64,000 nt of DNA from Gammaproteobacteria bacterium (GCA_002706685.1 PALV01000017.1:62001-126000), one strand, 5' to 3'; shown: positions 52,924-63,924, counted from the stretch's first letter. Translations and numbers: made by a program. Notes: generated by a model not told the origin, from the letters alone.

Positions 52924-53636
52924 GAAAACTCCTTGTGTTGTTCGTGTTGGCCCATGTGGTTTGCCAGGTCGATTACCTGGCCGGCGATAAAATCCGCCTG
53001 CCATTGTTCGATCGGCGGCTCCGGGGGCAGATATCCCCAGCCGGCCGCCACGGTGTGCATGCCAGCCGCGCGGCCAGCATCGATGTCGCGCGGATGATCT
53101 CCTACGTAAATACATTGCTCCGGGGAAACTTCCAATTGCTTGCAGGCCAGCAGCAGGGGCTCGGGGTCCGGCTTGCTGCGGCTGACGTGATCCGGACAGA
53201 TCAGCACGGCGCACTGTTCGTGAAGTCCCAGCGAGCGCATCAGAGGATCGCTGAAGCGCGCCGGCTTGTTGGTCACTACACCCCAGGGTATGTCGCGACC
53301 GGCCAGCGTGGCCAGTAGTGCGGCCATATTGGGATAAAGCGCAGATTGTGTTCGCTGAATGCGATCGAAATAGCGCTCCAGCAGTTCGGTCAGCAGCGGC
53401 TCGAAGTCCGGGTCGCCGGGCTCCCGGTCGAATGCCAGCTTAACCAGTGCTCTTGCGCCACTGGACACGGTGGCATGCACCGCCTGCTCACTGGGCGCAG
53501 CAATGCCGGCCTGCAGGCAGAGCTGCTGCAGCACGTCGCTGAAGTCAGGCGCCGTGTGGACCAGCGTGCCGTCCAGGTCGAACAGCACTGCGGCCACCTG
53601 TGTTGGCAGTGGAAATTCCGGGCTCTGCATGCTCAT
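52920..53636 (-). CDS. mupP: N-acetylmuramic acid 6-phosphate phosphatase MupP (HAD family)
   Basis: HAD phosphatase. The gene at this position in Pseudomonas (between ubiG and yciK) removes phosphate from MurNAc-6-phosphate in peptidoglycan recycling; older annotations call it phosphoglycolate phosphatase (gph). The 238 residues have motif I (LFDLDGTLVHTAPDF), motif II in WGVVTNKPARFS, the Lys motif (SRSKPDPEPLLLACK) and motif IV (YVGDHPRDIDAGRAAG). Segments such as CAVLICPDHV resemble MupP closely. It overlaps both neighbours by 4 nt. Confidence 0.83.
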   Translation of the reverse strand: MSMQSPEFPLPTQVAAVLFDLDGTLVHTAPDFSDVLQQLCLQAGIAAPSEQAVHATVSSGARALVKLAFDREPGDPDFEPLLTELLERYFDRIQRTQSALYPNMAALLATLAGRDIPWGVVTNKPARFSDPLMRSLGLHEQCAVLICPDHVSRSKPDPEPLLLACKQLEVSPEQCIYVGDHPRDIDAGRAAGMHTVAAGWGYLPPEPPIEQWQADFIAGQVIDLANHMGQHEQHKEFS

Positions 53637-54343
53637 GGCTTCTGGTAATGAACCAGGTAGTTGACGCTGACATCCGGCGCCAGCTTGTACTGCCTGGTCA
53701 GCGGATTGTAGGTCATGCCCGTCAGTTCTCCCTGTTCGAGGTCCTGATGGCGGCACCAGTTGGCCAGTTCTGAGGGCTTGATGAATTTGGCGTAGTCGTG
53801 TGTGCCGCGTGGCAGCAGGTTGAGCACGTATTCTGCGCCCACGATGGCAAACAGCCAGGATTTCGGGTTGCGATTGATGGTCGAGAAGAACAGATGGCCG
53901 CCGGGTTTGGCAAGCCGGGCGCAGGCGGCCACAACCGCTTCCGGGTCAGGCACGTGTTCCAGCATTTCCAGGCAGGTTACGACATCGTATTGTCCGGCTT
54001 CCTGTTCTGCCATTTCCTCTGCAGAGATGTTCTCGTATCGGATATCGTCCAGACCGCTCTCCAGCTGATGCAGACGGGCAACGGCCAGTGAGGCCTCTGC
54101 CAGGTCGATTGCCGTCACAGAAGCGCTCTGGCGGGCCAGGGCCTCGCTCAGGATGCCGCCGCCACAGCCAATATCAATGCACCGCTTGCCAGCCACATTG
54201 ATCTTGCGATTGATGAAACCCATGCGCAGCGGATTGATTTCGTGCAGAGGCCGAAATTCGCTGTTTGGATCCCACCAGCGCGCAGCAAGCGCTTCAAATT
54301 TGCGGATTTCGCTGTCGTCGCGGTTCTGGGTATTCACAGTCAT
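53633..54343 (-). CDS. ubiG: Ubiquinone biosynthesis O-methyltransferase UbiG
   Basis: SAM-dependent enzyme that performs both O-methylations in ubiquinone synthesis. The 236 residues show EIRKFEALAARWWDPNSEFRPLHEINPLR at the N-terminus, the SAM-binding CIDIGCGGGILSEALA, TCLEMLEHVPDP, and FSTINRNPKSWLFAIVGAEYVL. These are diagnostic for UbiG. It overlaps mupP downstream and the deaminase gene upstream by ATGA. Confidence 0.96.
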   Translation of the reverse strand: MTVNTQNRDDSEIRKFEALAARWWDPNSEFRPLHEINPLRMGFINRKINVAGKRCIDIGCGGGILSEALARQSASVTAIDLAEASLAVARLHQLESGLDDIRYENISAEEMAEQEAGQYDVVTCLEMLEHVPDPEAVVAACARLAKPGGHLFFSTINRNPKSWLFAIVGAEYVLNLLPRGTHDYAKFIKPSELANWCRHQDLEQGELTGMTYNPLTRQYKLAPDVSVNYLVHYQKP

Positions 54344-55689
54344 GAGGATTCCTGCAGTCGGGTTTGCCAGCCTTGAATGTCGTCAAACAGTTTACGCTGG
54401 TTAATGCTGGTCAGTTCGCCATTGTCCACCAGTCGTTTGCCGTTGACCCAGACGTGCGACACCTGATCACTGCGGGTGCTGTAGGCAAGATGCGAAGCGG
54501 GGTGGTAGACCGGCACGGTATTCAGGCTGTGCAGATCGACGGCGATGATATCGGCCTGTTTGCCGGGCTCCAGGGAGCCGGTAAGCGAGTCCAGTCCCAT
54601 GGCCCGTGCACCATTAATGGTGGCCATGCGCAGCGCCTGCAGGGCGGGCAGGGCGGCGGCATCACCAGAGACCGCTTTGGCGAGCATCGCAGCCGTGCTG
54701 AGCTCGGCAAACATGTCCAGGTCGTTGTTGCTTGCAGCGCCGTCAGTGCCCAGCGCGACATTGATGCCTTCGCGCATCAACCTGTCGACCTGGCAGAAGC
54801 CACTGGCCAGTTTTAGATTGGATTGCGGACAGTGCACCACATGAGAACCGCTATCCCGGATCATGGCGATGTCGTCCTCGTCCAGTGCGGTGGCGTGAAC
54901 GCACAGCAGGCGCGGACTCATCAGTCCCAGCTGATTGAGTCGGCGAATCGGACGCAGGCCGAATTTTGCCAGCGAGTCAGTGACTTCGCCGGCGGTCTCA
55001 TGCACGTGCATGTGTACAGGTACGTCCATCTCCTCAGCCAGCGGTGCGATTCGGCTGATTGGCTGATCGGATACGGTGTACGGCGCGTGCGGGCCAAAAG
55101 CGGTGCTGACCAGGGTGCTGAGGCGCCACTCATCATGCAACTTGATGGTCTTGCTGATGCCTTCATCCGGGCCCTGCGCCCAGGGTGTGGGGAAATCGAT
55201 GATGGGGGTAGCCAGTTGCACACGCATACCGGCCTCGGTCGCTGCCCGCGCAGAAGCCTCAGGGAAAAAATACATATCGGCATAACAGGTAGTGCCGCCG
55301 CGCAGCATCTCGGCGATAGCGAGACGGGTGCCGTCGTAGACAAAATCCTCACTGACCCAGCGGCCTTCCAGCGGCCAGATGTGCTGTTCCAGCCAGGTCT
55401 GCAAGGGCAGGTCATCGGCGATGCCGCGCAGCAGGCTCATGGCAGCATGGCCGTGCGCATTCACCAGGCCTGGCATGACAGCGTGGGTGGAAGCATCGAC
55501 CTGATCTCTGGCGGTGAAGCGCTGGCCGGCCTCTGCGCTGGGCAGAACGGCGACGATGCGGCCCTGATCCACGGCGACTGAGTGGTTTTCCAGTACCGCG
55601 GACTGGTCATCCATGGGAATGACCCAGCGGGCGTTGATCAGCAGATCGATGGGCATCTGACCGGAGTCAGGCATTTTGGGTGACGTCAT
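54340..55689 (-). CDS. mtaD: TRZ/ATZ family amidohydrolase (MTA/SAH deaminase-like)
   Basis: Metal-dependent deaminase of the chlorohydrolase family; homologues at this locus deaminate methylthioadenosine or S-adenosylhomocysteine. The 449 residues form a beta-sandwich plus TIM barrel with metal-binding PGLVNAHGHAAMSLLRG, the HMHVHETAGEV strand, CVHATALDEDDI and LGTDGAASNNDLDM. The substrate cannot be fixed from sequence. In Pseudomonas mtnA lies next to it; here it is absent. A TATAAT-type -10 box lies about 33 nt upstream. Confidence 0.85.
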   Translation of the reverse strand: MTSPKMPDSGQMPIDLLINARWVIPMDDQSAVLENHSVAVDQGRIVAVLPSAEAGQRFTARDQVDASTHAVMPGLVNAHGHAAMSLLRGIADDLPLQTWLEQHIWPLEGRWVSEDFVYDGTRLAIAEMLRGGTTCYADMYFFPEASARAATEAGMRVQLATPIIDFPTPWAQGPDEGISKTIKLHDEWRLSTLVSTAFGPHAPYTVSDQPISRIAPLAEEMDVPVHMHVHETAGEVTDSLAKFGLRPIRRLNQLGLMSPRLLCVHATALDEDDIAMIRDSGSHVVHCPQSNLKLASGFCQVDRLMREGINVALGTDGAASNNDLDMFAELSTAAMLAKAVSGDAAALPALQALRMATINGARAMGLDSLTGSLEPGKQADIIAVDLHSLNTVPVYHPASHLAYSTRSDQVSHVWVNGKRLVDNGELTSINQRKLFDDIQGWQTRLQESS

Positions 55690-55721
55690 TGAGGCTCCCG
55701 GTTGGACAAACTCAGGCCCGG

Positions 55722-55727
55722 ATTATA
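55722..55727 (-). promoter_or_regulatory. -10 box for the mtaD-ubiG-mupP-yciK operon
   Basis: Read on the minus strand this is TATAAT, about 33 nt before the deaminase start. No good -35 box is visible at the right distance. Confidence 0.4.
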
Positions 55728-55795
55728 ACGAATAACACCAGCGAGCAGGAGCTTGATCTGAGCCTGCATTTATATGCCCGGAATACGGTCGGTTG

Positions 55796-55804
55796 TGCTA
55801 GAAT
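55796..55804 (+). promoter_or_regulatory. Extended -10 promoter of gyrA
   Basis: TGCTAGAAT is an extended -10 element about 60 nt before the gyrA start codon. The -35 region is weak, as is common with extended -10 promoters. Confidence 0.42.
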
Positions 55805-55864
55805 TGAGCAATTTTTGCGGCCCTGCATTTGCCGCCTCGATCAAGCGAAAAAAACGGAATAACT

Positions 55865-58438
55865 ATGACGGAATCGACGGAATCTACCAACCAGGTATTG
55901 CCGGTATCGCTGGAAAGCGAAATGCGGGAATCCTATCTGGCTTACGCGATGAGCGTGATTGTGGGGCGGGCGCTGCCGGACGTTCGCGATGGCCTCAAGC
56001 CTGTGCATCGCCGCGTACTGTTCGCAATGAATGTCCTGTCCAACGACTTCAACAAGCCCTATAAAAAATCGGCCCGTGTTGTCGGTGATGTCATCGGTAA
56101 ATACCACCCGCACGGCGATTCTGCAGTCTACGACACCATTGTGCGTATGGCGCAGGACTTCTCATTGCGTTATCCGCTGGTGGATGGTCAGGGTAACTTC
56201 GGCTCGATTGACGGTGACGCGGCAGCTGCCATGCGTTACACGGAAATCCGCATGGCCAAGATGGCCCATGACCTGATGGCTGACCTGGACAAGGAAACCG
56301 TCAATTTCTCCGATAACTACGATGGCACCGAAAGCATCCCGGATGTTTTCCCGACCCAGATCCCCAATCTGCTGGTGAATGGCTCGTCCGGTATTGCCGT
56401 GGGCATGGCCACCAATATACCGCCGCATAACCTCGGCGAGGTGATTGACGCCTGTCTGGCGCTGCTGGACAACGACGACATCACCATTGATGAGCTGATG
56501 GAGTATGTAAAAGGACCTGATTTCCCGACGGCGGCCATTATCAATGGTCGAGCGGGCATTGTAGAGGCCTACCGCACTGGTCGTGGACGCATTTACATGC
56601 GGGCGCGGGCGGAGGTGATTGAGGACGAGAAGTCAGGTCGCCAGAGCATCATTGTCACCGAGATTCCCTACCAGCTGAACAAGGCGCGTCTGGTTGAAAA
56701 GATTGCCGAGCTGGTCAAGGAAAAGAAAATCGAAGGCATCACCGAGCTGCGTGATGAATCTGACAAGGATGGTCTGCGAATCGTGATCGAACTGCGTCGC
56801 GGCGAAGTCGGCGACGTGGTATTGAATAATCTGTATGCCCAGACCCAGATGCAGTCGGTGTTTGGCATCAACATGGTGGCTCTGGTCGACGGTCAGCCAC
56901 GACTGCTGAACCTGAAAGAGATTCTGCAGTCCTTTATCCGCCATCGTCGTGAAGTGGTCACCCGGCGCACCATTTATCTGCTGCGCAAGGCACGTGAAAA
57001 GGGTCACATCCTGGAAGGTCTGGCGGTTGCGCTGGCCAATATCGATGCTGTCATCCAGCTGATCAAGGAGTCGCCAAGCTCAGCAGAAGCCAAAGAGAAG
57101 CTGCTGGCGCGTTCCTGGCTGTCCAGCAGTGTGCTGGCCATGCTGGGTGAGACCGGTGCCGATGCCTGCCGCCCGGAAGAGCTGCCTGAAGAGTTCGGTC
57201 TGAAAGGGGATCAGTACTATCTGTCTCCCGCCCAGGCGCAGGCGATTCTGGACCTGCGTCTGCATCGTCTGACTGGGCTTGAGCACGAAAAACTCATCAA
57301 TGATTACAAAGAGTTGCTGCAGCAAATTGCAGACTTCCTGGAAATTCTGGGCAGTGAGTCCCGTCTGTTTGAAGTGATGCGCGAAGAGATGAACCAGGTG
57401 CGTGCGAACTACGCCGATCCGCGTCGTACCGAGATCGTCGGTTCGCAACTTGACCTGAGCATGGAAGACCTGATCACGGAAGAAGATCGTGTCGTGACAA
57501 TCTCCCGCAGCGGTTATGCCAAGTCTCAGCCGCTGGCCGACTACCAGGCGCAGCGCCGTGGTGGCATGGGCAAGGCGGCAGCATCGGTCAAGGACGAAGA
57601 TGTGGTAGAACATCTGCTGATTGCCAGCAGTCACGATACGCTGCTGTGTTTCAGCAGCGCCGGCAAAGTCTACTGGATCCGTGTATTCAATATTCCGCTG
57701 GCCAGCCGCACTTCGCGAGGCCGTCCGCTGGTCAATATTCTGCCGCTGGAAGAGGGTGAGCGTATTACCAGCATGCTGCCTATCCGTGAGTATACGGAAG
57801 GCTATTTCATCTTTATGGCTACCGCCAACGGCACTGTCAAGAAGACACCACTGGAAAACTTCTCGCGTCCACGCAGCGTTGGCCTGCGGGCAGTTGAGCT
57901 GGATGAAGGTGACACACTGATCGGCACCGCACTGACCGATGGTGAAAAAGACATCATGCTGTTCGGTTCCGCTGGCAAGGTACTGCGCTTCAAGGAGTCG
58001 GACGTGCGTCCTATGGGTCGTACGGCCCGCGGTGTGCGTGGTATCCGTCTGCAGGAAGGTCAGCGCGTCATCTCCCTGATTGTCCCGGAAGAGGACAAGC
58101 AGGTGCTGACGGTGAGTGAAAACGGTTATGGCAAGCGCACTGAAACCTCTGATTTCCCGCAGTATGGACGCGGTGGCCAGGGTGTCATCGCCATGCAGAC
58201 CAGTGAGCGTAACGGTTCTCTGGTGGGTGCCGTCCAGGTTGCCGACGGTGATCAGATCATGCTGATCTCCGATCGTGGCACGCTGGTGCGCACACGCGTG
58301 GAAGAAGTACCGGTGCTGAGCCGGAATACGCAGGGCGTGCGCCTGATCCGTCTGAAGACAGATGAAACGCTGGTCGGCATCGAACAGGTTGCTGAACCCG
58401 AAGAGGATTTGCCGCCACTGGAAGAGCTCGATGACTGA
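55865..58438 (+). CDS. gyrA: DNA gyrase subunit A
   Basis: Breakage-reunion subunit of DNA gyrase. The 857 residues contain the catalytic Tyr125 ([10 protein letters not shown]) and the quinolone-determining region [17 protein letters not shown] with wild-type Ser86 and Asp90 (E. coli Ser83 and Asp87). The C-terminal pinwheel domain has the GyrA box QRRGGMG. The acidic C-terminus ([14 protein letters not shown]) is usual. ATG 55865 matches the family N-terminus; an in-frame start at 55829 is less likely. Its stop overlaps the pheA start by 8 nt. Confidence 0.96.
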   Translation: MTESTESTNQVLPVSLESEMRESYLAYAMSVIVGRALPDVRDGLKPVHRRVLFAMNVLSNDFNKPYKKSARVVGDVIGKYHPHGDSAVYDTIVRMAQDFSLRYPLVDGQGNFGSIDGDAAAAMRYTEIRMAKMAHDLMADLDKETVNFSDNYDGTESIPDVFPTQIPNLLVNGSSGIAVGMATNIPPHNLGEVIDACLALLDNDDITIDELMEYVKGPDFPTAAIINGRAGIVEAYRTGRGRIYMRARAEVIEDEKSGRQSIIVTEIPYQLNKARLVEKIAELVKEKKIEGITELRDESDKDGLRIVIELRRGEVGDVVLNNLYAQTQMQSVFGINMVALVDGQPRLLNLKEILQSFIRHRREVVTRRTIYLLRKAREKGHILEGLAVALANIDAVIQLIKESPSSAEAKEKLLARSWLSSSVLAMLGETGADACRPEELPEEFGLKGDQYYLSPAQAQAILDLRLHRLTGLEHEKLINDYKELLQQIADFLEILGSESRLFEVMREEMNQVRANYADPRRTEIVGSQLDLSMEDLITEEDRVVTISRSGYAKSQPLADYQAQRRGGMGKAAASVKDEDVVEHLLIASSHDTLLCFSSAGKVYWIRVFNIPLASRTSRGRPLVNILPLEEGERITSMLPIREYTEGYFIFMATANGTVKKTPLENFSRPRSVGLRAVELDEGDTLIGTALTDGEKDIMLFGSAGKVLRFKESDVRPMGRTARGVRGIRLQEGQRVISLIVPEEDKQVLTVSENGYGKRTETSDFPQYGRGGQGVIAMQTSERNGSLVGAVQVADGDQIMLISDRGTLVRTRVEEVPVLSRNTQGVRLIRLKTDETLVGIEQVAEPEEDLPPLEELDD

Positions 58439-59270
58439 GGTGGCACCAGTAGTTGCCTTCCTCGGACCGTTGGGGACATTCTCCCATGCGGCGGTTAATC
58501 AGTATTTCGGTGATGATGAGTCTGTTGGCCGACACAGCGTAGCAACCATTGACGATGTGTTCCTGGAAGTTGAAGCCGGCAAGGCTGATTACGGGGTGGT
58601 GCCGGTTGAGAATTCTACGGAAGGCGCCGTCAACACCACCCTGGATTGCCTGATGGATACCTCGCTGACCATCGTTGGCGAGGTGTTTTTGCCGATAGCC
58701 CACAATCTACTGGTGAAAGACGCCAGCCAGCTGGACAGTCTGCGTCGTATAGTTTCCCACAAACAGTCACTGGGACAGTGTCGCCTGTGGTTGCATGCCA
58801 ACCATCCTGGTATCGAACTGGTTGAGGTGAGCAGCAACGCCGAGGCTGCGCGTCTGGCGTCAGAAGATCCATCAACTGCAGCCATAGCCGGCGATATTGC
58901 AGCCGCGCTGTATGGCTTGCAGATTCAGGCCGCGAATATTCATGACCGCAAAAGCAACACCACCCGCTTTCTGGTCCTGTCACGCAAGCACGTTACTGTT
59001 CCCACCGGTCACGACAAAACATCCATTCTGGTGTATGCCGAAAACAAGCCCGGAGCGCTGTTTCGCCTGCTGGCGCCCTTCGATCAGTATCAGGTGAGTC
59101 TCACCCGGCTGGAGACGCGGCCGGCACGGGACGACATGTGGTCGTATGTATTTTTTATCGACTTTGAAGGTCACAATGACGACGCGGCGGTCAGGCAGGT
59201 ATTCAAACAGCTTGCAGATTGCGCAGTGAAAATCAAGAATCTGGGTTCGTATCCTCGTGCAACTTCTTGA
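58431..59270 (+). CDS. pheA: Prephenate dehydratase without chorismate mutase domain
   Basis: Converts prephenate to phenylpyruvate in phenylalanine synthesis. The 279 residues begin directly with the dehydratase fold ([23 protein letters not shown]), keep [12 protein letters not shown] and the catalytic NTTRF motif, and end with a regulatory ACT domain ([41 protein letters not shown]). In most gammaproteobacteria PheA carries an N-terminal AroQ chorismate mutase of about 90 residues; none is present here, and the upstream sequence is gyrA. It overlaps gyrA by 8 nt and tyrA by 14 nt. Confidence 0.92.
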   Translation: MTEVAPVVAFLGPLGTFSHAAVNQYFGDDESVGRHSVATIDDVFLEVEAGKADYGVVPVENSTEGAVNTTLDCLMDTSLTIVGEVFLPIAHNLLVKDASQLDSLRRIVSHKQSLGQCRLWLHANHPGIELVEVSSNAEAARLASEDPSTAAIAGDIAAALYGLQIQAANIHDRKSNTTRFLVLSRKHVTVPTGHDKTSILVYAENKPGALFRLLAPFDQYQVSLTRLETRPARDDMWSYVFFIDFEGHNDDAAVRQVFKQLADCAVKIKNLGSYPRATS

Positions 59271-61056
59271 AGGTAAAACAGTTCTTATCGTTGGCCTGGG
59301 TCTGATTGGCGGCTCCGTAGCGCGTGGGCTGACCGCTGGAGGCCACTGCGCACGAGTGCTGGCCTGTGGTCGCGACGAAAGCCAGCTGCAGGCTGCCTTG
59401 CTTGATGGCAGTATTCACGCTTTCTCGACTGACCTCAGCACATTGGTTCCCGAAGCTGACATCATCCTGATCGCCACACCGACTTTGACGGTGATGCGGA
59501 TGCTCGAGCAGATAGCGCCACTGCTTGGCGAAAACACAATTGTGACCGATGCTGCCAGCGTCAAAGCCAATGTCATCGCGGATGCACGCGCAGCCCTGGG
59601 GGCACGTGTGAGCCGCTTCATTGCCGGACATCCGATCGCCGGTTCGGAGCAAAGTGGATATGCTGCTTCGCGATCCGACCTGTATCAGAATCGAAAGGTT
59701 ATTCTGACCCCCATCCCCGAGAATGATCCGCTGGCGCTGCGCACTGTGATGGCGCTGTGGCAATGTCTGGGTGCGGATGTGCGAGCGATGAATGCGCAGC
59801 GTCACGACCAGGTGCTGGCTGGCACCAGTCATCTGCCGCATCTGCTGGCCTATACGCTGGTGAATACACTGGTCGAGTCGGTGGGAGAGCCTGATCGCAG
59901 CCAGCAGGTGTTTGATTTTGCAGCGGGCGGGTTTGCCGATTTTAGCCGTATCGCCTCCAGCGACCCTGTCATGTGGCGCGATATCTTTCTGGCAAACCGC
60001 GACGCCACCGTTGCTGTCCTTGATCACTACATGACAGACCTGCAGCAGATGCGCGCGCTATTACTGCGGGCCGATGGGGACGCCCTGCAAGCGCGGTTCA
60101 GGCAGGCGAAGCAGGTCAGGGATGATTTCATCCGGCGCTTTCGCAATGGTCAGTGTTCCGTGAGTGAGACGGCATCGCGAGGGTCTGAGGTGTTGACCGT
60201 CGGAGTTGCTGTGCGTGTATTTGGCCGCTGCCAGCTGAGCGCCGACAGCGAGTCGGCCCTTGAGTGTCTGGATGAGATTCTGAAGGAAGGCGGTACCTGG
60301 CAACTGGAGAATTTTCCCGACGATCGACATGCCTTGCAGCGTCTGCAGGCGCTCAGGCTCGGCGGCGTCCCTGTCAGTGGGCCCGACAATGGCAGCCTGC
60401 TGGTGTTTTCGGATGTCGGGCAGGACATGCGCCAGCTCAGCCTGCCGGCGGATCCGGTTCAGGTTGCGGCGCTGGCGATTGCCGCCACCGCTCTCGAAGG
60501 GTCGGGGGTGCGCGTAATTGCCGGAGAAGGCGGTGCCGCGCAGCTACCGGAGTTGCTGGATACGCTGCAGGGCATTGGCTACAACATTATGCTTGAGGGG
60601 CGCGATATCCTGATTGGTACAGCGGCCCTGCCCGATGAGCGGCTGGCCCTGAATGTGCCTGTGGGTTCCCTGACCGATGATCAGTGTCTTGCCCTGGTGG
60701 CTGCCGGGCTGGTAGGGCGGCAGGTATTGGATATCAGGCTGGATAAAGTTTTTTGTGATCGCGTCTGGCAGCGACTGCAACCCTGGGTTGCCGCAGGCTT
60801 GCCCATCGAGCGCGCAGCAGACGGTGATACCCTGGAGGTAAGCGGTTTGCGACGCGACCGGATGACTGTACCGAACCAGATCGATTGTCGTGGAGACAGC
60901 GTGCTGGCCATGCTGTCGGTAGCCTGGCTGACCAGCACACAACATGCAGCTTATATTAACGGAGCAGGTGAGTATCGGCAGCGCTTTCCGGGACTGGCCG
61001 CAATCTGGCACAGGCTCGGCGTGCCGCTGGCAGTCCTGTCGGAGGTGGTTTCATGA
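59257..61056 (+). CDS. tyrA: Prephenate dehydrogenase fused to a degenerate EPSP-synthase-like domain
   Basis: Residues 1 to about 300 are a complete TyrA dehydrogenase: [34 protein letters not shown] and [20 protein letters not shown]. Residues about 310-599 align with parts of EPSP synthase (AroA), which is fused to TyrA in relatives. [20 protein letters not shown] matches the start of the second AroA half, CDRVWQRL the KESDR helix, and [11 protein letters not shown] the GDHRIAM segment. The PGDKSISHR and GNSGT motifs are lost, and some 140 residues of the central region are missing, so AroA activity is very unlikely. The start is GTG 59257; it overlaps cmk by 4 nt. Confidence 0.88.
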   Translation: MQLLEGKTVLIVGLGLIGGSVARGLTAGGHCARVLACGRDESQLQAALLDGSIHAFSTDLSTLVPEADIILIATPTLTVMRMLEQIAPLLGENTIVTDAASVKANVIADARAALGARVSRFIAGHPIAGSEQSGYAASRSDLYQNRKVILTPIPENDPLALRTVMALWQCLGADVRAMNAQRHDQVLAGTSHLPHLLAYTLVNTLVESVGEPDRSQQVFDFAAGGFADFSRIASSDPVMWRDIFLANRDATVAVLDHYMTDLQQMRALLLRADGDALQARFRQAKQVRDDFIRRFRNGQCSVSETASRGSEVLTVGVAVRVFGRCQLSADSESALECLDEILKEGGTWQLENFPDDRHALQRLQALRLGGVPVSGPDNGSLLVFSDVGQDMRQLSLPADPVQVAALAIAATALEGSGVRVIAGEGGAAQLPELLDTLQGIGYNIMLEGRDILIGTAALPDERLALNVPVGSLTDDQCLALVAAGLVGRQVLDIRLDKVFCDRVWQRLQPWVAAGLPIERAADGDTLEVSGLRRDRMTVPNQIDCRGDSVLAMLSVAWLTSTQHAAYINGAGEYRQRFPGLAAIWHRLGVPLAVLSEVVS

Positions 61057-61736
61057 CAGTCAGCCCTGAACAGCAGGTACCGGTACTGACCATTGATGGA
61101 CCAGGTGGCGCCGGCAAGGGCACCATCAGCCGCCTGGTAGCAGAACAGCTGGGCTGGCACTATCTGGATAGTGGCGCTCTTTACCGGCTCACGGCACTGG
61201 CTGCGCGCCGCGCCGGCGTTGAGCTTGATGATGCCAGTGCCGTCGCGGCACTGGCAGCCGTGCTGGATATCCGCTTTGGTACTGGTACCGATGACAGTGT
61301 CTGGTTTCAGGGCGAAGAAGTGTCAGGGTTTATCCGTACAGAGCAGGCCGGGGCTGACGCATCGATCGTGGCTGCTCTGCCGCCCGTTCGGGATGCGTTG
61401 CTACAGCGTCAGCGCGACTTCCGCCAGCTGCCCGGACTGGTCGCCGATGGCCGTGATATGGGTACGGTTGTATTCCCCGAGGCGGTTGTTAAAATCTTCC
61501 TGACAGCCTCTGCCGAAGAGCGTGCAGATCGTCGTTATAAGCAGTTGATTGCAAAGGGTATTGATGTTAAGATCGGCGACCTTTTGGCGGATATCCGGGC
61601 GCGTGATGCGCGTGACAGTCAGCGGGCCGTGGCACCTTTGCGACCTGCCGATGATGCGATCAGCGTTGACACGACACAGTTAAGTATATCCCAGGTCCTT
61701 GATATTGTTATCAATAAGGTCCGGGAATCGACTTGA
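61053..61736 (+). CDS. cmk: Cytidylate kinase
   Basis: Phosphorylates CMP and dCMP. The 227 residues have the P-loop [29 protein letters not shown], the catalytic region [24 protein letters not shown] and the lid [27 protein letters not shown]. All match the bacterial Cmk family at the usual length. The ATG overlaps the tyrA stop. A terminator follows before rpsA. Confidence 0.96.
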   Translation: MTVSPEQQVPVLTIDGPGGAGKGTISRLVAEQLGWHYLDSGALYRLTALAARRAGVELDDASAVAALAAVLDIRFGTGTDDSVWFQGEEVSGFIRTEQAGADASIVAALPPVRDALLQRQRDFRQLPGLVADGRDMGTVVFPEAVVKIFLTASAEERADRRYKQLIAKGIDVKIGDLLADIRARDARDSQRAVAPLRPADDAISVDTTQLSISQVLDIVINKVREST

Positions 61737-61800
61737 TAAAGACTTGATCGAACGGTTGCGAGCCTGCAACTGCGTGCCTGAGAAAAGCGTTAACAAGAGC

Positions 61801-61842
61801 AGCCTGATGACGGAGCCAGCACTGTCCGTCTGCGGGCTTTTT
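61801..61842 (+). terminator. Intrinsic terminator after cmk
   Basis: AGCC-TGAT-GACGGA pairs with TCCGTC-TGCG-GGCT around the loop GCCAGCACTG, with a small internal loop, and five T residues follow (61838-61842). It separates cmk from rpsA. A second hairpin, CCGTGT/ACACGG, lies at 61852-61871 in the rpsA leader region. Confidence 0.65.
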
Positions 61843-61938
61843 GTCATTGGCCCGTGTGTGCTGGTACACGGTTGAAAAGAAGCCACGTTGACACCCACCG
61901 AGGTGATCCCGCGGCCTGATTATTTAACAGGATTAAAC

Positions 61939-63615
61939 ATGAGTGAAAGTTTCGCTGAATTATTTGAACAGAGTCTGAACGATGTAGACATGACCCCCGG
62001 CGCAATTGTGACGGGCACTGTTGTAAACATCGACTCAGACTGGGTGACCGTCCATGCCGGACTGAAATCCGAAGGCGTCATCCCCAAGAGCCAGTTCCTG
62101 GATGAAGATGGCGAATTTACCCTGAACATCGGTGACGAAGTTAAAGTGGCGCTGGAAACCGTAGAAGACGGTTTCGGTGAAACTCGTCTGTCCAGAGAGA
62201 AGGCCAAGCGTGCCGAGTCCTGGATGGAGCTGGAAGCGGCTTTCGAAAAGAACGAAGTGGTCAAGGGTATCATCAACGGCAAGGTCAAAGGTGGTTTCAC
62301 TGTCGACCTCAACAATATCCGCGCGTTCCTGCCAGGCTCTCTGGTGGACATTCGCCCGATTCGCGATACCGCGCACCTGGAAGGCCAGCTGCTGGAATTC
62401 AAACTGATCAAACTGGATCAGAAGCGCAACAACGTGGTTGTTTCACGTCGGGCCGTGCTGGAAGCTGTCAGCTCGGAAGAGAGCGACGAACTGCTGGCCA
62501 CGCTGCAGGAAGGCCTGGTCATCAAGGGTATCGTCAAGAACCTGACCGACTACGGCGCGTTTGTTGACCTGGGCGGCGTTGATGGTCTGCTGCACATTAC
62601 TGACATGTCCTGGAAGCGTATCAAGCACCCAAGCGAAATCGTCAATGTTGGCGATGAGATCAAGGTCAAAGTACTGAAGTACGACCGTGAGCGTAATCGC
62701 GTATCGCTGGGCCTGAAGCAGCTGGGCGAAGATCCATGGGTAGATATCAAATCCCGTTATCCGGAAAACACCAAGGTCAAGGCACGTGTTACCAACCTGA
62801 CCGACTACGGCTGTTTTGCGGAGCTGGAAGAGGGCGTTGAAGGTCTGGTTCACGTATCCGAAATGGACTGGACCAACAAGAACGTTCACCCATCCAAGAT
62901 CGTACAGCTGGGCGACGAAGTGGAAGTAATGATCCTGGACATCGACGAAGAGCGTCGTCGTATTTCTCTGGGTATCAAGCAGTGCTTCCAGAATCCATGG
63001 GATCGTTTCGCCGAGCAGTACAACAAGGGCGACAAGATTTCTGGCAGCATCAAGTCAATCACTGACTTTGGTATCTTCATCGGCCTGGAAGGCAACATCG
63101 ATGGCCTGGTTCACCTGTCTGACATCTCCTGGGATGAGACTGGCGAAGAAGCCGTACGCAACTACAAGAAGGGTGATGAAATCGAGACAGTCATCCTGTC
63201 CATCGACCCGGAACGTGAGCGTATTTCTCTGGGCATCAAGCAACTGTCTGACGATCCGTTCGCCAACTACGTTGGTGAGTTCGACAAGGGCAGCATTGTT
63301 AAGGGAACCATCTCCGAAGTTGACGCCAAGTCTGCAACGGTAGACCTGGGTAACGGCATCACCGGTACGCTGCGCGCGTCCGAAATCAGCCGTGACAAAG
63401 TCGAAGATGCCCGCAATGTGCTGAATGCTGGTGACGAGATCACAGTTAAAGTTGTCAGCGTTGATCGCAAGAATCGTGTACTGGGTCTGTCTGTCAAGGC
63501 AATCGAAATTGACGACGAGAAAGCCGCGATTCAGGATCACAAAAATCAGGAAGCGCCAGCCTCTGGCCCGACCACGATTGGTGATCTGATCAAAGCCGAA
63601 ATGGAAAAGAAATAA
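61939..63615 (+). CDS. rpsA: 30S ribosomal protein S1
   Basis: Binds mRNA on the small subunit and assists initiation. The 558 residues contain six S1 repeats, each with a variant of GxxVxGxVxxxxxxGxFVDLGG (for example [26 protein letters not shown] and [27 protein letters not shown]). The N-terminus [12 protein letters not shown] is the family standard, so ATG 61939 is chosen with AGGA 7 nt upstream; an in-frame TTG at 61888 would add 17 unlikely residues. Codon use looks like that of a highly expressed gene. Confidence 0.97.
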   Translation: MSESFAELFEQSLNDVDMTPGAIVTGTVVNIDSDWVTVHAGLKSEGVIPKSQFLDEDGEFTLNIGDEVKVALETVEDGFGETRLSREKAKRAESWMELEAAFEKNEVVKGIINGKVKGGFTVDLNNIRAFLPGSLVDIRPIRDTAHLEGQLLEFKLIKLDQKRNNVVVSRRAVLEAVSSEESDELLATLQEGLVIKGIVKNLTDYGAFVDLGGVDGLLHITDMSWKRIKHPSEIVNVGDEIKVKVLKYDRERNRVSLGLKQLGEDPWVDIKSRYPENTKVKARVTNLTDYGCFAELEEGVEGLVHVSEMDWTNKNVHPSKIVQLGDEVEVMILDIDEERRRISLGIKQCFQNPWDRFAEQYNKGDKISGSIKSITDFGIFIGLEGNIDGLVHLSDISWDETGEEAVRNYKKGDEIETVILSIDPERERISLGIKQLSDDPFANYVGEFDKGSIVKGTISEVDAKSATVDLGNGITGTLRASEISRDKVEDARNVLNAGDEITVKVVSVDRKNRVLGLSVKAIEIDDEKAAIQDHKNQEAPASGPTTIGDLIKAEMEKK

Positions 63616-63633
63616 TACTGGCAGGGAATCGTT

Positions 63634-63924
63634 ATGACAAAGTCAGAGCTTATCGAGCGCATTGCAGCAAAACAGACACAGTTGTCAGCAAGAGACTGTG
63701 AGTTTGCCGTCAAGTCGATCATTGAGTATATGTCCGAGGCTTTGTCAGACGGCGGGCGGATTGAAATCCGCGGGTTTGGCAGTTTTTCACTGCATTACCG
63801 GGTACCTCGTGTCGGACGTAATCCGAAAACGGGTACCCCGGTGAATCTCAGTGGAAAGTATGTGCCGCACTTCAAGCCTGGCAAAGAACTGCGTGACCGT
63901 GTGAACAGCTCTATGGAGCAGTGA
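63634..63924 (+). CDS. ihfB: Integration host factor beta subunit
   Basis: DNA-bending protein that works with IhfA. The 96 residues match the HU/IHF fold: [36 protein letters not shown], the arm [50 protein letters not shown] with the intercalating Pro. It follows rpsA by 18 nt, the normal order. IHF is often needed at sigma-54 promoters, so its product may serve the flagellar promoters in this window (inference). Confidence 0.96.
   Translation: MTKSELIERIAAKQTQLSARDCEFAVKSIIEYMSEALSDGGRIEIRGFGSFSLHYRVPRVGRNPKTGTPVNLSGKYVPHFKPGKELRDRVNSSMEQ

Noticed and set aside
52920..53636. Phosphoglycolate phosphatase (gph)
   Set aside because: The ubiG-yciK context and segments such as WGVVTNKP and CAVLICPDHV fit MupP better, although the HAD motifs alone cannot separate the two.
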